64,000 bases of DNA from Pelagimonas phthalicica (GTDB lineage Bacteria; Pseudomonadota; Alphaproteobacteria; Rhodobacterales; Rhodobacteraceae), in assembly GCF_004364805.1 (NCBI RefSeq), contig NZ_SOAP01000001.1, forward strand, positions 1,860,001 to 1,924,000, given 5' to 3'. Positions 46,906 to 54,918 of this stretch are shown piece by piece; within the stretch, counting starts at the first letter, position 1; each line of letters starts with the position of its first letter. The position numbers and the translations under genes are program-made. Below the pieces are notes generated by a model that saw only the letters and a list, made by a program, of their open reading frames with translations, had not been told where the DNA came from and searched no databases.

Positions 46906-47847
46906 AGGGCGTCGTGTTTGGCGCCACAGCACGTCGAACACGGGCGGTCGCCCCTTGCGATGCAACACCGTCTCGCGACGGGCGGTCAGCTTATCGATTT
47001 TGGTCTGCGATTGAACAAGAAACCATTCCGAGGCAACGGAAATATGTTGTTCGGTCAAAAGCAGCGGGTCAACTTCATCCCCCTGGCCTTCGCGTTCTTC
47101 CTCGGTGGGCAAACGCGCAGCGGCCAGGAAATCTGTGGTTGATTGAAACGGGTCCTGGTCACGCGCGGCCAAAAGCCGGGCACGGGTGGCGGGTGGCAGA
47201 TTGGGCAGGAAGGCAGCCAGTACTTCTGGTTTGGCCGTGTTGACGTTCAAGGTTGAATCCCCTGGCAAGGCAGTGAGATAGGGCTGCATTTTTGTGAAAT
47301 TCTCATCCGACAGCGAAGGGATCGCCCGCAACTGGTCCAGCGTTAAAACCGCACCGCCAACCGGGTCCAGGGCAGGTTGCATCTGCCGCCAAACCGCGCG
47401 GTCACTTGGTCCGCCGGGTTGGAGAAAGGCGCGGATGTCTCGCCCCAATTCGGGCGATAGAACCAGGATCTTTAACAGGCTGTCAAACGCGTTTTGCGCC
47501 ACGAGGTTGTCGGCATCCACCAGCCAGTTCACGTTGAACCGGCCCTGCATGTCTTGCAGTGATCCAGTCACTTGACCACGGGCCAGATCAACCGGTGGCA
47601 AAGGTTTTGCCCAAGCCTCGCCCAAATGATCAATGCCGTTCAGATCACGGGCAAGCGTTTCAAATGCAAAGGCATCAAAAGCGTCGAGGTTCAACGAAAT
47701 CTGCTCGGCCCCGGAGCCTGAAACCAATCGCGCCCGACCTGCTTCGGACCGGGAAAGCAGAAAGACTGAGACCGCAGCCAGTGCTGCGACAAGGATCAAC
47801 GCATTCACTAGCACAAAGCCGCGATCTTTATGTCGGGTCCCGACCAT
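46903..47847 (-). CDS. gspK: Type II secretion minor pseudopilin GspK
   Basis: GspK caps the pseudopilus tip. The 314-residue product starts MVGTRHKDRGFVLVNALILV, a pseudopilin signal with RG-FVLVNALILV, and has the large extra domain typical of GspK, with ATRARLLAARDQDPFQS near the middle and LLTEQHISVASEWFLVQSQT near the end. The ATG at 47847 overlaps the gspJ stop as ATGA. Its TAG stop coincides with the end of the palindromic element. Confidence 0.92.
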   Translation of the reverse strand: MVGTRHKDRGFVLVNALILVAALAAVSVFLLSRSEAGRARLVSGSGAEQISLNLDAFDAFAFETLARDLNGIDHLGEAWAKPLPPVDLARGQVTGSLQDMQGRFNVNWLVDADNLVAQNAFDSLLKILVLSPELGRDIRAFLQPGGPSDRAVWRQMQPALDPVGGAVLTLDQLRAIPSLSDENFTKMQPYLTALPGDSTLNVNTAKPEVLAAFLPNLPPATRARLLAARDQDPFQSTTDFLAAARLPTEEEREGQGDEVDPLLLTEQHISVASEWFLVQSQTKIDKLTARRETVLHRKGRPPVFDVLWRQTRRP

Positions 47848-48500
47848 CAAAAGCTTTGCACCAATCTGATCGGGCCGACGCCCTCAAGCGTGAAGCTCAG
47901 TTCAATCGCTTGGGGCAGGGCGCTGGAATAGATCTCGGGGGCGGCCCCGGCGCTGTCGCCATCGCCGCCGCTATCCGTTGCCCCGACCGAGCCGCTGTTT
48001 AACCCGTCGATCCAACCCCGCCCGGTGACGTAGCTGCGAATGCGCAAATCGCTGACATTGCTTAGAACCTGCTGGTCACCGGATTTCGAACTTGAGTCCA
48101 AAGGTGTCAGTGTCACCCAATTGCGCCGGGTTAATCCGTTTTCATCCAGCGACCATTCCACCCGATGAAACCCATCGTCAATTGATCCATCCGCCAGGAA
48201 AGCGGGTTGACCGGCCACTGAGATGGACAGAGTCTGCCCCCGAAAGCGCAAGGCAGATTGCGGAGATTGGCGGTTTGGCGGGTAAAAGGCCATGGGAACA
48301 ATGGCCGAAAGATCTGCGCGCAACAAAGTCAGAGCGCGGGACAGGGCCGCATTGTCGTCGACATGCTCAAGGATTATGTCGCGATTGCGCAACATGCCGG
48401 TCAGGGCCTGTGATCCCATCACCGCGACCAGGGCGAAAATCGACAGGGCCACCACCAATTCGATCAGGCTTAGCCCGGTATCTGATCTTTGCGCCTTCAT
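47847..48500 (-). CDS. gspJ: Type II secretion minor pseudopilin GspJ
   Basis: GspJ is a minor pseudopilin of the tip complex with GspI and GspK. The 217-residue precursor has a prepilin site (DTG-LSLIELVVALSIFALVAV), cleaved by the prepilin peptidase encoded at 49876, with Glu at position +5 of the mature protein. The remainder fits GspJ (FRGQTLSISVAGQPAF, RVEWSLDENGL). ATGA overlaps on both sides couple it to gspI and gspK. Confidence 0.9.
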   Translation of the reverse strand: MKAQRSDTGLSLIELVVALSIFALVAVMGSQALTGMLRNRDIILEHVDDNAALSRALTLLRADLSAIVPMAFYPPNRQSPQSALRFRGQTLSISVAGQPAFLADGSIDDGFHRVEWSLDENGLTRRNWVTLTPLDSSSKSGDQQVLSNVSDLRIRSYVTGRGWIDGLNSGSVGATDSGGDGDSAGAAPEIYSSALPQAIELSFTLEGVGPIRLVQSF

Positions 48501-48871
48501 GGGCCAGTCCTGCGCGAGAGATACGTCACCAATTGCGCGCCTTCGCCATTGCTGCTGCGCGCGGTGACGCGTGCCTCAACCAATCCACCGGCCGTGGTCT
48601 GGCGGTCGACCGAAATGGTGAACTCATACGGCCCCATCTGTACTTGCGTTGGAATTTGTGCGTCGGGCCCCAAGAGCTGCAACTGCTCCACATGATTGCG
48701 CGCGACAAGACGAGCCAGCAGGCGCGGCGTCTCTGCTCCGATATTGCGCTGCGATTGATCGACAGCTTGCAAGGCACCGATGGTCCCAATCGTCAAAATC
48801 AGGATGGCAACGGCCAGCTCGACCAGCGTGATCCCCTTGTCCTGTCGGGCTTTGATCAGTTTCCGGAACAT
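48497..48871 (-). CDS. gspI: Type II secretion minor pseudopilin GspI
   Basis: A 124-residue minor pseudopilin. The prepilin signal DKG-ITLVELAVAILILTI has the glutamate at mature position +5, and the downstream pattern ARNHVEQLQLLG matches GspI. It overlaps gspH by 16 bp upstream and gspJ by ATGA downstream, as expected for a coupled minor-pseudopilin set. Confidence 0.9.
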   Translation of the reverse strand: MFRKLIKARQDKGITLVELAVAILILTIGTIGALQAVDQSQRNIGAETPRLLARLVARNHVEQLQLLGPDAQIPTQVQMGPYEFTISVDRQTTAGGLVEARVTARSSNGEGAQLVTYLSRRTGP

Positions 48872-49305
48872 CGCAGCCCCGTCAGCCCATCATGGTCACA
48901 TTGATTTTGCCCCCCAAAGGATATCCGAAACGGAGTGACCATTCCGGACGGCAAGAGGACAATATCGGGCGTTTGTGCCGGTCGCAGCTTGGCAGATAGG
49001 GAAACACGCCCGCTCCAATCACGTTCCTTGGTATCCGTTTGCCAGCCGTTTGATTGCAGCCCGGCAGACTCAAAAGATGTGGTCGAGATTACCAAGCCTC
49101 GGGGTTGACCCGAATGAATGGCCTGGTCCCGTTGGGTATCAAACAGGGTTTGAAAAACCGCCATATCGCGACTTTCGGGAGCGCTTTGCCGTGACAGGGC
49201 GAGGCTGGCCCCAACGGCAAGAACTGACAGAATGGCGACACTGACCAGCAGTTCGATCAGGGTAAACCCTTGGTCTGTCGCGTTTTCTGTTACTTCAGCA
49301 TCCAC
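48856..49305 (-). CDS. gspH: Type II secretion minor pseudopilin GspH
   Basis: A 149-residue pseudopilin with the signal DQG-FTLIELLVSVAILSVLAV and Glu at mature position +5. The middle contains LSRQSAPESRDMAVF and the region SGQPRGLVISTTSFES typical of GspH. It overlaps gspG by 16 bp, the same overlap as between gspH and gspI. Confidence 0.88.
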   Translation of the reverse strand: MDAEVTENATDQGFTLIELLVSVAILSVLAVGASLALSRQSAPESRDMAVFQTLFDTQRDQAIHSGQPRGLVISTTSFESAGLQSNGWQTDTKERDWSGRVSLSAKLRPAQTPDIVLLPSGMVTPFRISFGGQNQCDHDGLTGLRCSGN

Positions 49306-49754
49306 GATCCTATATCCGCATCCGCCCCGGAACCGCCTGCCACGCCATCCGCGCCATAGGAAAACACGTCAAAATCCCCGTGCACACCCGGTTCGAGATA
49401 TTTGTATTCCTGCCCCCAGGGATCGACGGGGTTGCGATCCATATAGCCGTTCTCGGCCCAATTGGCCGGGGCAGGGTCACTGGTGGGGCGGGTGACCAGC
49501 GCAGCCAGGCCCTGTTCCGTGGTCGGGTAGCGGAAATTGTCCAGACGATAGAGGTTGATCGCGCTGACAATGGCGGCAATGTCCGATTGCGCCCGCGCGG
49601 CCCGCGCCTGATCTGGTCGATCAATGACCCGTGGCACGATGACCAAAGCCAGGATTGATAGAATAACCACAACGACCATCAGTTCGAGCAGGGAAAACCC
49701 GTCATCCTGTGGCTGATTTGTCTTGGTCATGCCATGATTGTCGGAATTCTGCAT
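49290..49754 (-). CDS. gspG: Type II secretion major pseudopilin GspG
   Basis: GspG forms the pseudopilus shaft. The 154-residue precursor has DDG-FSLLELMVVVVILSILAL with Glu at mature position +5, then YRLDNFRYPTTEQGLAALV and the calcium-site region NPVDPWGQEYKYLEPGVHGD, a hallmark of GspG. An in-frame ATG at 49730 gives a shorter leader and is equally possible. It heads the gspG-H-I-J-K operon, divergent from gspO across about 120 bp. Confidence 0.95.
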   Translation of the reverse strand: MQNSDNHGMTKTNQPQDDGFSLLELMVVVVILSILALVIVPRVIDRPDQARAARAQSDIAAIVSAINLYRLDNFRYPTTEQGLAALVTRPTSDPAPANWAENGYMDRNPVDPWGQEYKYLEPGVHGDFDVFSYGADGVAGGSGADADIGSWMLK

Positions 49755-49875
49755 GTATAAGGCCTATGGATAAAGCTCTGGTCGAGGGGTTTGGAAAGAT
49801 CGCAATGCACCTGCAAACCATTATTCACGCGGCCCTACCGTTGTCCAGACGATGTTGGCAGGCCGGGCTCATCCT

Positions 49876-50643
49876 ATGAGTTTTGGAGAGGCTTTTGCAG
49901 TCGTTTTCTTGCTGTTGATGGCTCCGGCGGTCGGATCTTTTTTGGGGGTTCTGGTTGATCGGTTGCCAAGACAAGAGGACGTTTTCCGGCAAAGATCCAG
50001 ATGTCGGGATTGCCAGCATCCTTTGGCGGTTTGGGATCTGGTGCCGGTGCTCAGCTATGTTTGGTTGGGCGGGAAATGCCGATATTGTCGGGCAGAGCTG
50101 TCCCCATGGCACTTGTATATGGAGATTGCGGCCTTTGGCCTTGCTGTGGTGGCGGTGTCCGCAGGCGGCGATGCGTTGCAAATATGGCTCAGCGCGGTGT
50201 TCCTGTGGCTCTTGCTGGCACTTTTGGCGGCAGACCTCATCTGGTTTCGCCTGCCTGACCCGTTAAACGCAGCGCTTTTGGTCGCTGCAGTGGGTGTTTC
50301 TGTTCAACCGGGGCAGATCGGTTTGAAGGCTGCTCTAATAGGGGCTTTTCTGGGTGTGGTGATCTTTCTTGCCTTGCGCATTGGCTACCAAGCCATACGC
50401 AAGCGCGAAGGATTGGGACTTGGCGACGTCAAACTCATGGCGGGGCTTGGGGCCTTTGCAGGGCCGTGGGATTTGCCGCTACTCTTGCTGATAGCGTCTT
50501 TGGGGGCCTTGCTGGCCAGTGTCGTTGGGTTGGGAAACAAACGATCCACCGCTCCGATTGGCCTGCATCGCCTGCCATTCGGGGCCGCACTTTGTGCGGC
50601 GGCGATGCTGTTATGGGTGCTGAGACAGGGATATATCATTTGA
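49876..50643 (+). CDS. gspO: Prepilin peptidase GspO
   Basis: An aspartic protease of the inner membrane that cleaves the type II pseudopilin leaders and N-methylates them. The 255-residue product has paired CxxC motifs (CRDC and CRYC), a first catalytic-Asp region AADLIWFRLPDPL and the second GLGLGDVKLMAGLGA. About seven membrane segments follow the family layout. I start at the ATG at 49876, MSFGEAFAVVF. It is divergent from gspG. Confidence 0.94.
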   Translation: MSFGEAFAVVFLLLMAPAVGSFLGVLVDRLPRQEDVFRQRSRCRDCQHPLAVWDLVPVLSYVWLGGKCRYCRAELSPWHLYMEIAAFGLAVVAVSAGGDALQIWLSAVFLWLLLALLAADLIWFRLPDPLNAALLVAAVGVSVQPGQIGLKAALIGAFLGVVIFLALRIGYQAIRKREGLGLGDVKLMAGLGAFAGPWDLPLLLLIASLGALLASVVGLGNKRSTAPIGLHRLPFGAALCAAAMLLWVLRQGYII

Positions 50644-50744
50644 CCTGACAGGATTCCCGGTTTGAGTTTGCCTGCCTGACCTTTTAGGGTCTGCTAGCAG
50701 TGTTCGAGTTCCCCTTTGTTTTTGATCTTTGAAACGAGCGAGCC

Positions 50745-52280
50745 ATGTCTTTTTCAAACGCATCCCTTTCCGCCCTTGCCCTGTGCATCGCTCTTGGCCT
50801 GTCAGGCGCCGCTTCAGCACAAGAGAGCGCGGACCCCAAATTAAGCATGCAAGAGGTCGAAGCAGCCTGGGCGCAACAAGATTTTGTTAAAGTGCGCGGA
50901 GGGCTCAAGGTTCTGGCGGAAGAGGGGATGCCTTTTGCCATGTACCGCTATGGTCGGGTTTTGTTGCAGGGCTTGGGTGGCCCCAAAGATCAGGAAGGGG
51001 CCGAGTTTTGGCTGGAAAAGGCGATCGAGGCCAATCAACCCAATGCATCCGTTCTTTTGGCACGCCTATTGCTGACCAAGACCGAGGACGGAACCGCGCG
51101 GGATCCTGAACGCGCCGCGCAATTGCTCAAGGCCGCCGCGCCGCTTGGCAATCACGAGGCCCAGTATTATCTGGCACGCCTTTACCAAAAGGGCGAGGGA
51201 GTCGCCAAAAGCGGTGCAGATGCTTTTAACTGGATGCGGGCTTCGGCCATTGGCGGCTATGTGGATGCGCAATTTTCCCTAAGCCGTCATTACTCAAGGG
51301 CGAAGGACTCGGAACAAACGCTGTATTGGCTGAATGAGGCTGCGGGCCAGGGCCATCGCGAAGCGCAGTATTTCCTGGGATATGCCTTGGATCAGGGCCA
51401 AGGTGCGAAACAAAACCGCGAACTGGGTTTTGAATGGTTGCTTAGGTCCGCTGAGAGTGGGTTTATTCCGGCTCAGGTGGCGGTTGGGCGCAAATACCTG
51501 TCCGGTGACGGCGTACCCACAAACGGGGCAGAAGCACAGCGCTGGTTGAAGATCGCCGCGCAGTCCGGCAGTTCTGAGGCTATGACATCACTGGCAAAGG
51601 GCCATCTGGCTGGGGATGTCGTGGAGTTGAACGAACCTCTTGCTCTCAATTTGTTGCAAAAGGCGGTCCAGCGCGGGTCACCAAAGGCAATGGTCGCTTT
51701 GGCCGGGATGTTGGAACAAGCGCAAGGCGGGGCTGAACGTGACCTTGAAGAGGCTGTCAAACTCTACAGAACCGCGCTGGATTTGGGCTTTGACGAGGCG
51801 TCGCTGGAATTGGGCAGATTGGCCAGCTCGGGTGCATTGGCCGAAATGCTTGCACCGCATCGTATGGTGCCTTGGGTGATGTCTTCCATCGAAAACGGAG
51901 ACGAGGCGGCATTGGATTGGCTGCGTGATCAAGCCGCCCAAGGGTTGCGCCCTGCGCAAACGGCTCTGGGCATATGGGCGGGCAGAACCGAGGGTGCCCC
52001 TGACGATGCTGCGGCCCTTTTGACCAATGCGGCGGCGGCCGGGGATGCAAGGGCGCAATATGAGCTGGGCCTATTGTACATCACCGGGCAGGGTGTGGAG
52101 CTCGACTATGTTCAGGCGCATAAGTGGGTCAATATCGCTGCTGCCAGAGGTGTAGAGGCGGCGGCGGAAAAACGGGATGTTCTGGTTGATCTGATGACCC
52201 CTGAACAAATCGCCGAGGCGCAAACAGCTGCCAGAGAGTTCTTTGACCAGGCAAGCGCGCCGACAGAGGTTAAGCCATGA
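50745..52280 (+). CDS. Exported Sel1-repeat protein 1
   Basis: A 511-residue protein with a signal peptide (cleavage near ASA-QESADPK) and about eight or nine Sel1-like repeats, for example EAQYYLARLYQKGEGVAKSG, QAAAQ-type helices and RAQYELGLLYITGQGVELDY near the C-terminus. Sel1/TPR solenoids bind partner proteins, and here the location is probably periplasmic. It lies in the type II secretion cluster on the opposite strand from most gsp genes and is coupled to the next gene by ATGA overlap. The role in secretion is inferred. Confidence 0.85.
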   Translation: MSFSNASLSALALCIALGLSGAASAQESADPKLSMQEVEAAWAQQDFVKVRGGLKVLAEEGMPFAMYRYGRVLLQGLGGPKDQEGAEFWLEKAIEANQPNASVLLARLLLTKTEDGTARDPERAAQLLKAAAPLGNHEAQYYLARLYQKGEGVAKSGADAFNWMRASAIGGYVDAQFSLSRHYSRAKDSEQTLYWLNEAAGQGHREAQYFLGYALDQGQGAKQNRELGFEWLLRSAESGFIPAQVAVGRKYLSGDGVPTNGAEAQRWLKIAAQSGSSEAMTSLAKGHLAGDVVELNEPLALNLLQKAVQRGSPKAMVALAGMLEQAQGGAERDLEEAVKLYRTALDLGFDEASLELGRLASSGALAEMLAPHRMVPWVMSSIENGDEAALDWLRDQAAQGLRPAQTALGIWAGRTEGAPDDAAALLTNAAAAGDARAQYELGLLYITGQGVELDYVQAHKWVNIAAARGVEAAAEKRDVLVDLMTPEQIAEAQTAAREFFDQASAPTEVKP

Positions 52281-53473
52281 TCCGCACACTCCGATTAGGT
52301 TGGGTTCTGGCGTTGTTATTGGCTGTTCTGGCACCAACCGTGCAGGCGCAAGGGGGTGCTGGCGAAGCGCAGCAATTGCGCCAAGCAGCAGAAGCAGGAG
52401 ACGCTCAAGCGCAGTATCAACTGGCCATCCTGCTGCATGAAGGCAATGAGGTGCTTCAGGATTTTTCGGAAGCGGCCAAGTGGCTGCAACGCGCCGCAGA
52501 CCAAGGCCTGCCAGAAGCCGAGAACCGATTGGGGCAAATGTATCATTCGGGAATTGGCGTGGCCAAGGATCGCGCTCAGGCTTTGATCTGGCTGTCAAAA
52601 GCTGCGGCTGAGGGGAACGAAAATTTCCTGTATGACTATGGTTTGGCTCTGGAGCATGGCGCGTCGGGTGACGCTGATCTGGCGCTCGCGGCGAACCAAT
52701 ACGGCAAGGCCATGGACAAGGGCCATGTCGACGCGGCTGTCAGCTTGGCCGTGTTGCTGCAGGCAGGGCGCGGCGTGCCGCAAGACCTCGCGATGGCTCT
52801 GTCGATCTACCAACAGGCAGCCAATGCCGGTCATGCCAGAGCGCAGAATAACCTAGGTCTGATCTATGCCCGTGGCGAAGGTGTCGAGGTCGACCATGAT
52901 TTGGCCTTTCGCTTGTTCAAGGCCGCTGCGGATCAGGGCTTGGCAGTCGCCAAAAGCAATCTGTCCACCATGTATGGAAATGGGTTTGGCGTAGATTTTG
53001 ACGACGACCTTTCGGCCGAATTGGCCAAAGAGGCCGCTCGGGCAGGGTCGGAAAGCGGTAAGTTGCACCCGGTCTATGATCCACGGTTGCTGCCGGTTGA
53101 GGCTGATGAGCTAACCGTCAAGCAATTGACCACTGGCGCCAAATCCGGCGACCCGGTGGCGCAGTTCCAACTGGCTTGGCTGCTCGTGTCCAAGACTGAT
53201 GTGGCATTTGAGCAGTTGCAACAGGCCGAGGCGTTGTTTCGTGCCTCAGCCGAGGCTGGCTACGCGCCCGCCATGGCAAATCTGGCGGTGATGTATGTTG
53301 AGGGATGGGCGTTGCCACAGGATTACGTGCTGGCGCAGATGTGGTTGGTTTTGGCCGGGGCCAGCGGTTTTGCCCCGGCGCGAGACATGAATTTCACTCT
53401 GGCCACACGGATGACACAGGCCCAAATTGCGATGGCGCAGACCATGGCAAAGCAACGGGTGTCGTCAAATTAA
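52277..53473 (+). CDS. Exported Sel1-repeat protein 2
   Basis: A 398-residue protein similar in design to the preceding one: signal peptide (MIRTLRLGWVLALLLAVLAP, cleavage near VQA-QGG), then about nine Sel1-like repeats, with motifs such as EAQQLRQAAEAGDAQAQYQL and RAQNNLGLIYARGEGVEVDH. The start overlaps the previous stop as ATGA, so they are co-translated and probably paralogues by duplication. A periplasmic scaffold or secretion accessory role is plausible but unproven. Confidence 0.85.
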   Translation: MIRTLRLGWVLALLLAVLAPTVQAQGGAGEAQQLRQAAEAGDAQAQYQLAILLHEGNEVLQDFSEAAKWLQRAADQGLPEAENRLGQMYHSGIGVAKDRAQALIWLSKAAAEGNENFLYDYGLALEHGASGDADLALAANQYGKAMDKGHVDAAVSLAVLLQAGRGVPQDLAMALSIYQQAANAGHARAQNNLGLIYARGEGVEVDHDLAFRLFKAAADQGLAVAKSNLSTMYGNGFGVDFDDDLSAELAKEAARAGSESGKLHPVYDPRLLPVEADELTVKQLTTGAKSGDPVAQFQLAWLLVSKTDVAFEQLQQAEALFRASAEAGYAPAMANLAVMYVEGWALPQDYVLAQMWLVLAGASGFAPARDMNFTLATRMTQAQIAMAQTMAKQRVSSN

Positions 53474-53502
53474 GTTGATCTCTGATCGAAGCTGATTGTG
53501 CG

Positions 53503-54015
53503 CTAGAGCGCTTTCAGCTGCGCCTTGATGCTGGCCAAACGCCCCGTCAAAGAGCCGATTGGGTCCATATCTGGGTGCTTTTTCACCACCTCAGCCAGCG
53601 CGCCCTTGGCTGCCGTCAAATGGGCTTTGCCGCTTGCCGTGTCCCCTTGGCCGAGGGCAATCATCCCCATTTCATGTTTGGCAGTGCCATAAACCGCCAA
53701 CGCTGCTGAGCGCGCTTCGCCTGTCTGCGTATTGGCAAGCGATGATGTCACCGCCGCGGCTTTGCCAAAATCATTGCTGCGCAGGGCGGCATGGGCGTAT
53801 TCCAATTGCAATCGCTGGGCCAGCGGGCCAGCTTGCGGCACCAGTTTGAGGTAATGGCGCTTGGCGGCTTCGTAATTGCCCTCTTCTAGCGCTGTGCGCG
53901 CGACGGCATATTTGGCCTCAAAACCTTTTTGGCCCACAGCTGCATCATCGCAGCCGACCAAAAACAAAATAGCCAAGCCGGTCAATCCGGCCCGGGTCAT
54001 CGGGAATACCTGCAT
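53503..54015 (-). CDS. Putative TPR-type lipoprotein
   Basis: A 170-residue protein starting MQVFPMTRAGLTGLAILFLV with lipobox LVGC-D near residue 22, so it is probably lipidated and membrane-anchored. The mature part is helical with two or three TPR-like pairs (EGNYEAAKRHYLKLVPQAG, ARSAALAVYGTAKHEMGMIA). An in-frame ATG at 54000 is possible. The minus-strand frame continues upstream to 54621 through gspC, but that part has no support. It is divergent from gspC; it could act as a pilotin-like factor, which is speculation. Confidence 0.7.
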   Translation of the reverse strand: MQVFPMTRAGLTGLAILFLVGCDDAAVGQKGFEAKYAVARTALEEGNYEAAKRHYLKLVPQAGPLAQRLQLEYAHAALRSNDFGKAAAVTSSLANTQTGEARSAALAVYGTAKHEMGMIALGQGDTASGKAHLTAAKGALAEVVKKHPDMDPIGSLTGRLASIKAQLKAL

Positions 54016-54120
54016 ATCTGCTCTCTCAACGCTTATTTTCTTGCGTATTTCCAGTGAGTATACCCATTTTGCGTTGCTGGGTCTATGGTCTGGGCAAAAG
54101 CGTTGGAGAATGAGGTTTTT

Positions 54121-54594
54121 ATGCGTCTGTTGGGTTGGATCGTGATGCTTGCTGCGCTGGCTTTTGCCGGGAAGGCTGGTCATGATCTGTGGCAGGACCT
54201 CCAGCAGGAAGAGGCTCAGATCGTGCTGGTAGGCAATGCGAAACCGGTGGACGCTGTTGCTGATGAGGTGGTGGAACGCAAGCCACGCAACTGGCCGCCA
54301 ATTTTCGGAGAGCCTCAGCCGCCCAAGCCAGTTTCGGATGCGCCCCAGGAAGAACCCCAGCCACCCAAACCTCCGAAACCGCCAATCGACTCCTTGGGCT
54401 ATGCGCTTAAGGGCATGGTGCAAATGGGCAGTGCGACCTGGGCTATGATTGACCACCCAACTGGGGAACGCTTGGTGCGCCGGGGCGATGATCTGGCGGA
54501 GGATATTCAGGTGGTCAAGATTGACCAAGCCGGGGTCTGGGTGTCGCGATCCGGGGATGAACCGGAATTGCTGGAATTTGTAGATCAGCCATAG
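54121..54594 (+). CDS. gspC: Type II secretion protein GspC
   Basis: GspC links the inner-membrane platform to the outer-membrane secretin. The 157-residue product has an N-terminal membrane segment (LGWIVMLAALAFAGKAGH), a proline-rich linker (PQPPKPPKPPI), then the HR domain (SLGYALKGMVQMGSATWAMI, RLVRRGDDLAEDIQVVKID). It lacks the usual C-terminal PDZ or coiled-coil extension, so it is a short GspC. The ATG at 54121 was chosen over an upstream extension. Its TAG stop is the first three bases of the palindromic repeat copy 2. Confidence 0.78.
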   Translation: MRLLGWIVMLAALAFAGKAGHDLWQDLQQEEAQIVLVGNAKPVDAVADEVVERKPRNWPPIFGEPQPPKPVSDAPQEEPQPPKPPKPPIDSLGYALKGMVQMGSATWAMIDHPTGERLVRRGDDLAEDIQVVKIDQAGVWVSRSGDEPELLEFVDQP

Positions 54595-54918
54595 GGTCAG
54601 GACCCTAGGGTCAGGCCCCATTAATTCACAACGCTCAGTTCGCCAAATTTTGTTCCAGACCAGGCATATGCCCGCAGGAATAGTGGTTCTATTTCAAGGG
54701 CATATAACGCAGGTTGGGGCAAAATTTGGCGAACCCGTCGCGCCAGAGGCGCGCCGAGCATAGTCGGCCTCCCTTTGGGAGGACGGGCAAGGAGAAATAC
54801 ATGCTCTCAATGGCTCGACTTTCTTGCCAAGGCAACCAGCCTTGTCTGCGAAATTCAACCCACTGATAACACGTATTTTTCCATGCTGAGCATTGTGAAT
54901 TAATGGGTCCTGACCCTA
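54592..54918. mobile_element. MITE-like palindromic element, copy 2
   Basis: A second copy of the element at 46639, in the same orientation. The core runs from TAGGGTCAGGCCCCATTA at 54606 to AATGGGTCCTGACCCTA at 54918; an extra TAGGGTCAGGACCC (54592-54605) precedes it and is the exact inverse of the right end. Inner inverted repeats include GTTCGCCAAATTTTG against CAAAATTTGGCGAAC. A 40-odd-bp insertion absent from copy 1 carries CCTCCCTTTGGGAGG and GCGCCAGAGGCGC hairpins. The stop codons of gspC (54592-54594) and gspF (54916-54918) are formed by its two ends. Confidence 0.8.

Noticed and set aside
53503-54621. Long N-terminal extension of the lipoprotein gene to 54621
   Set aside because: The extension is antisense to gspC and into the element; the lipoprotein signal begins at about 54015.
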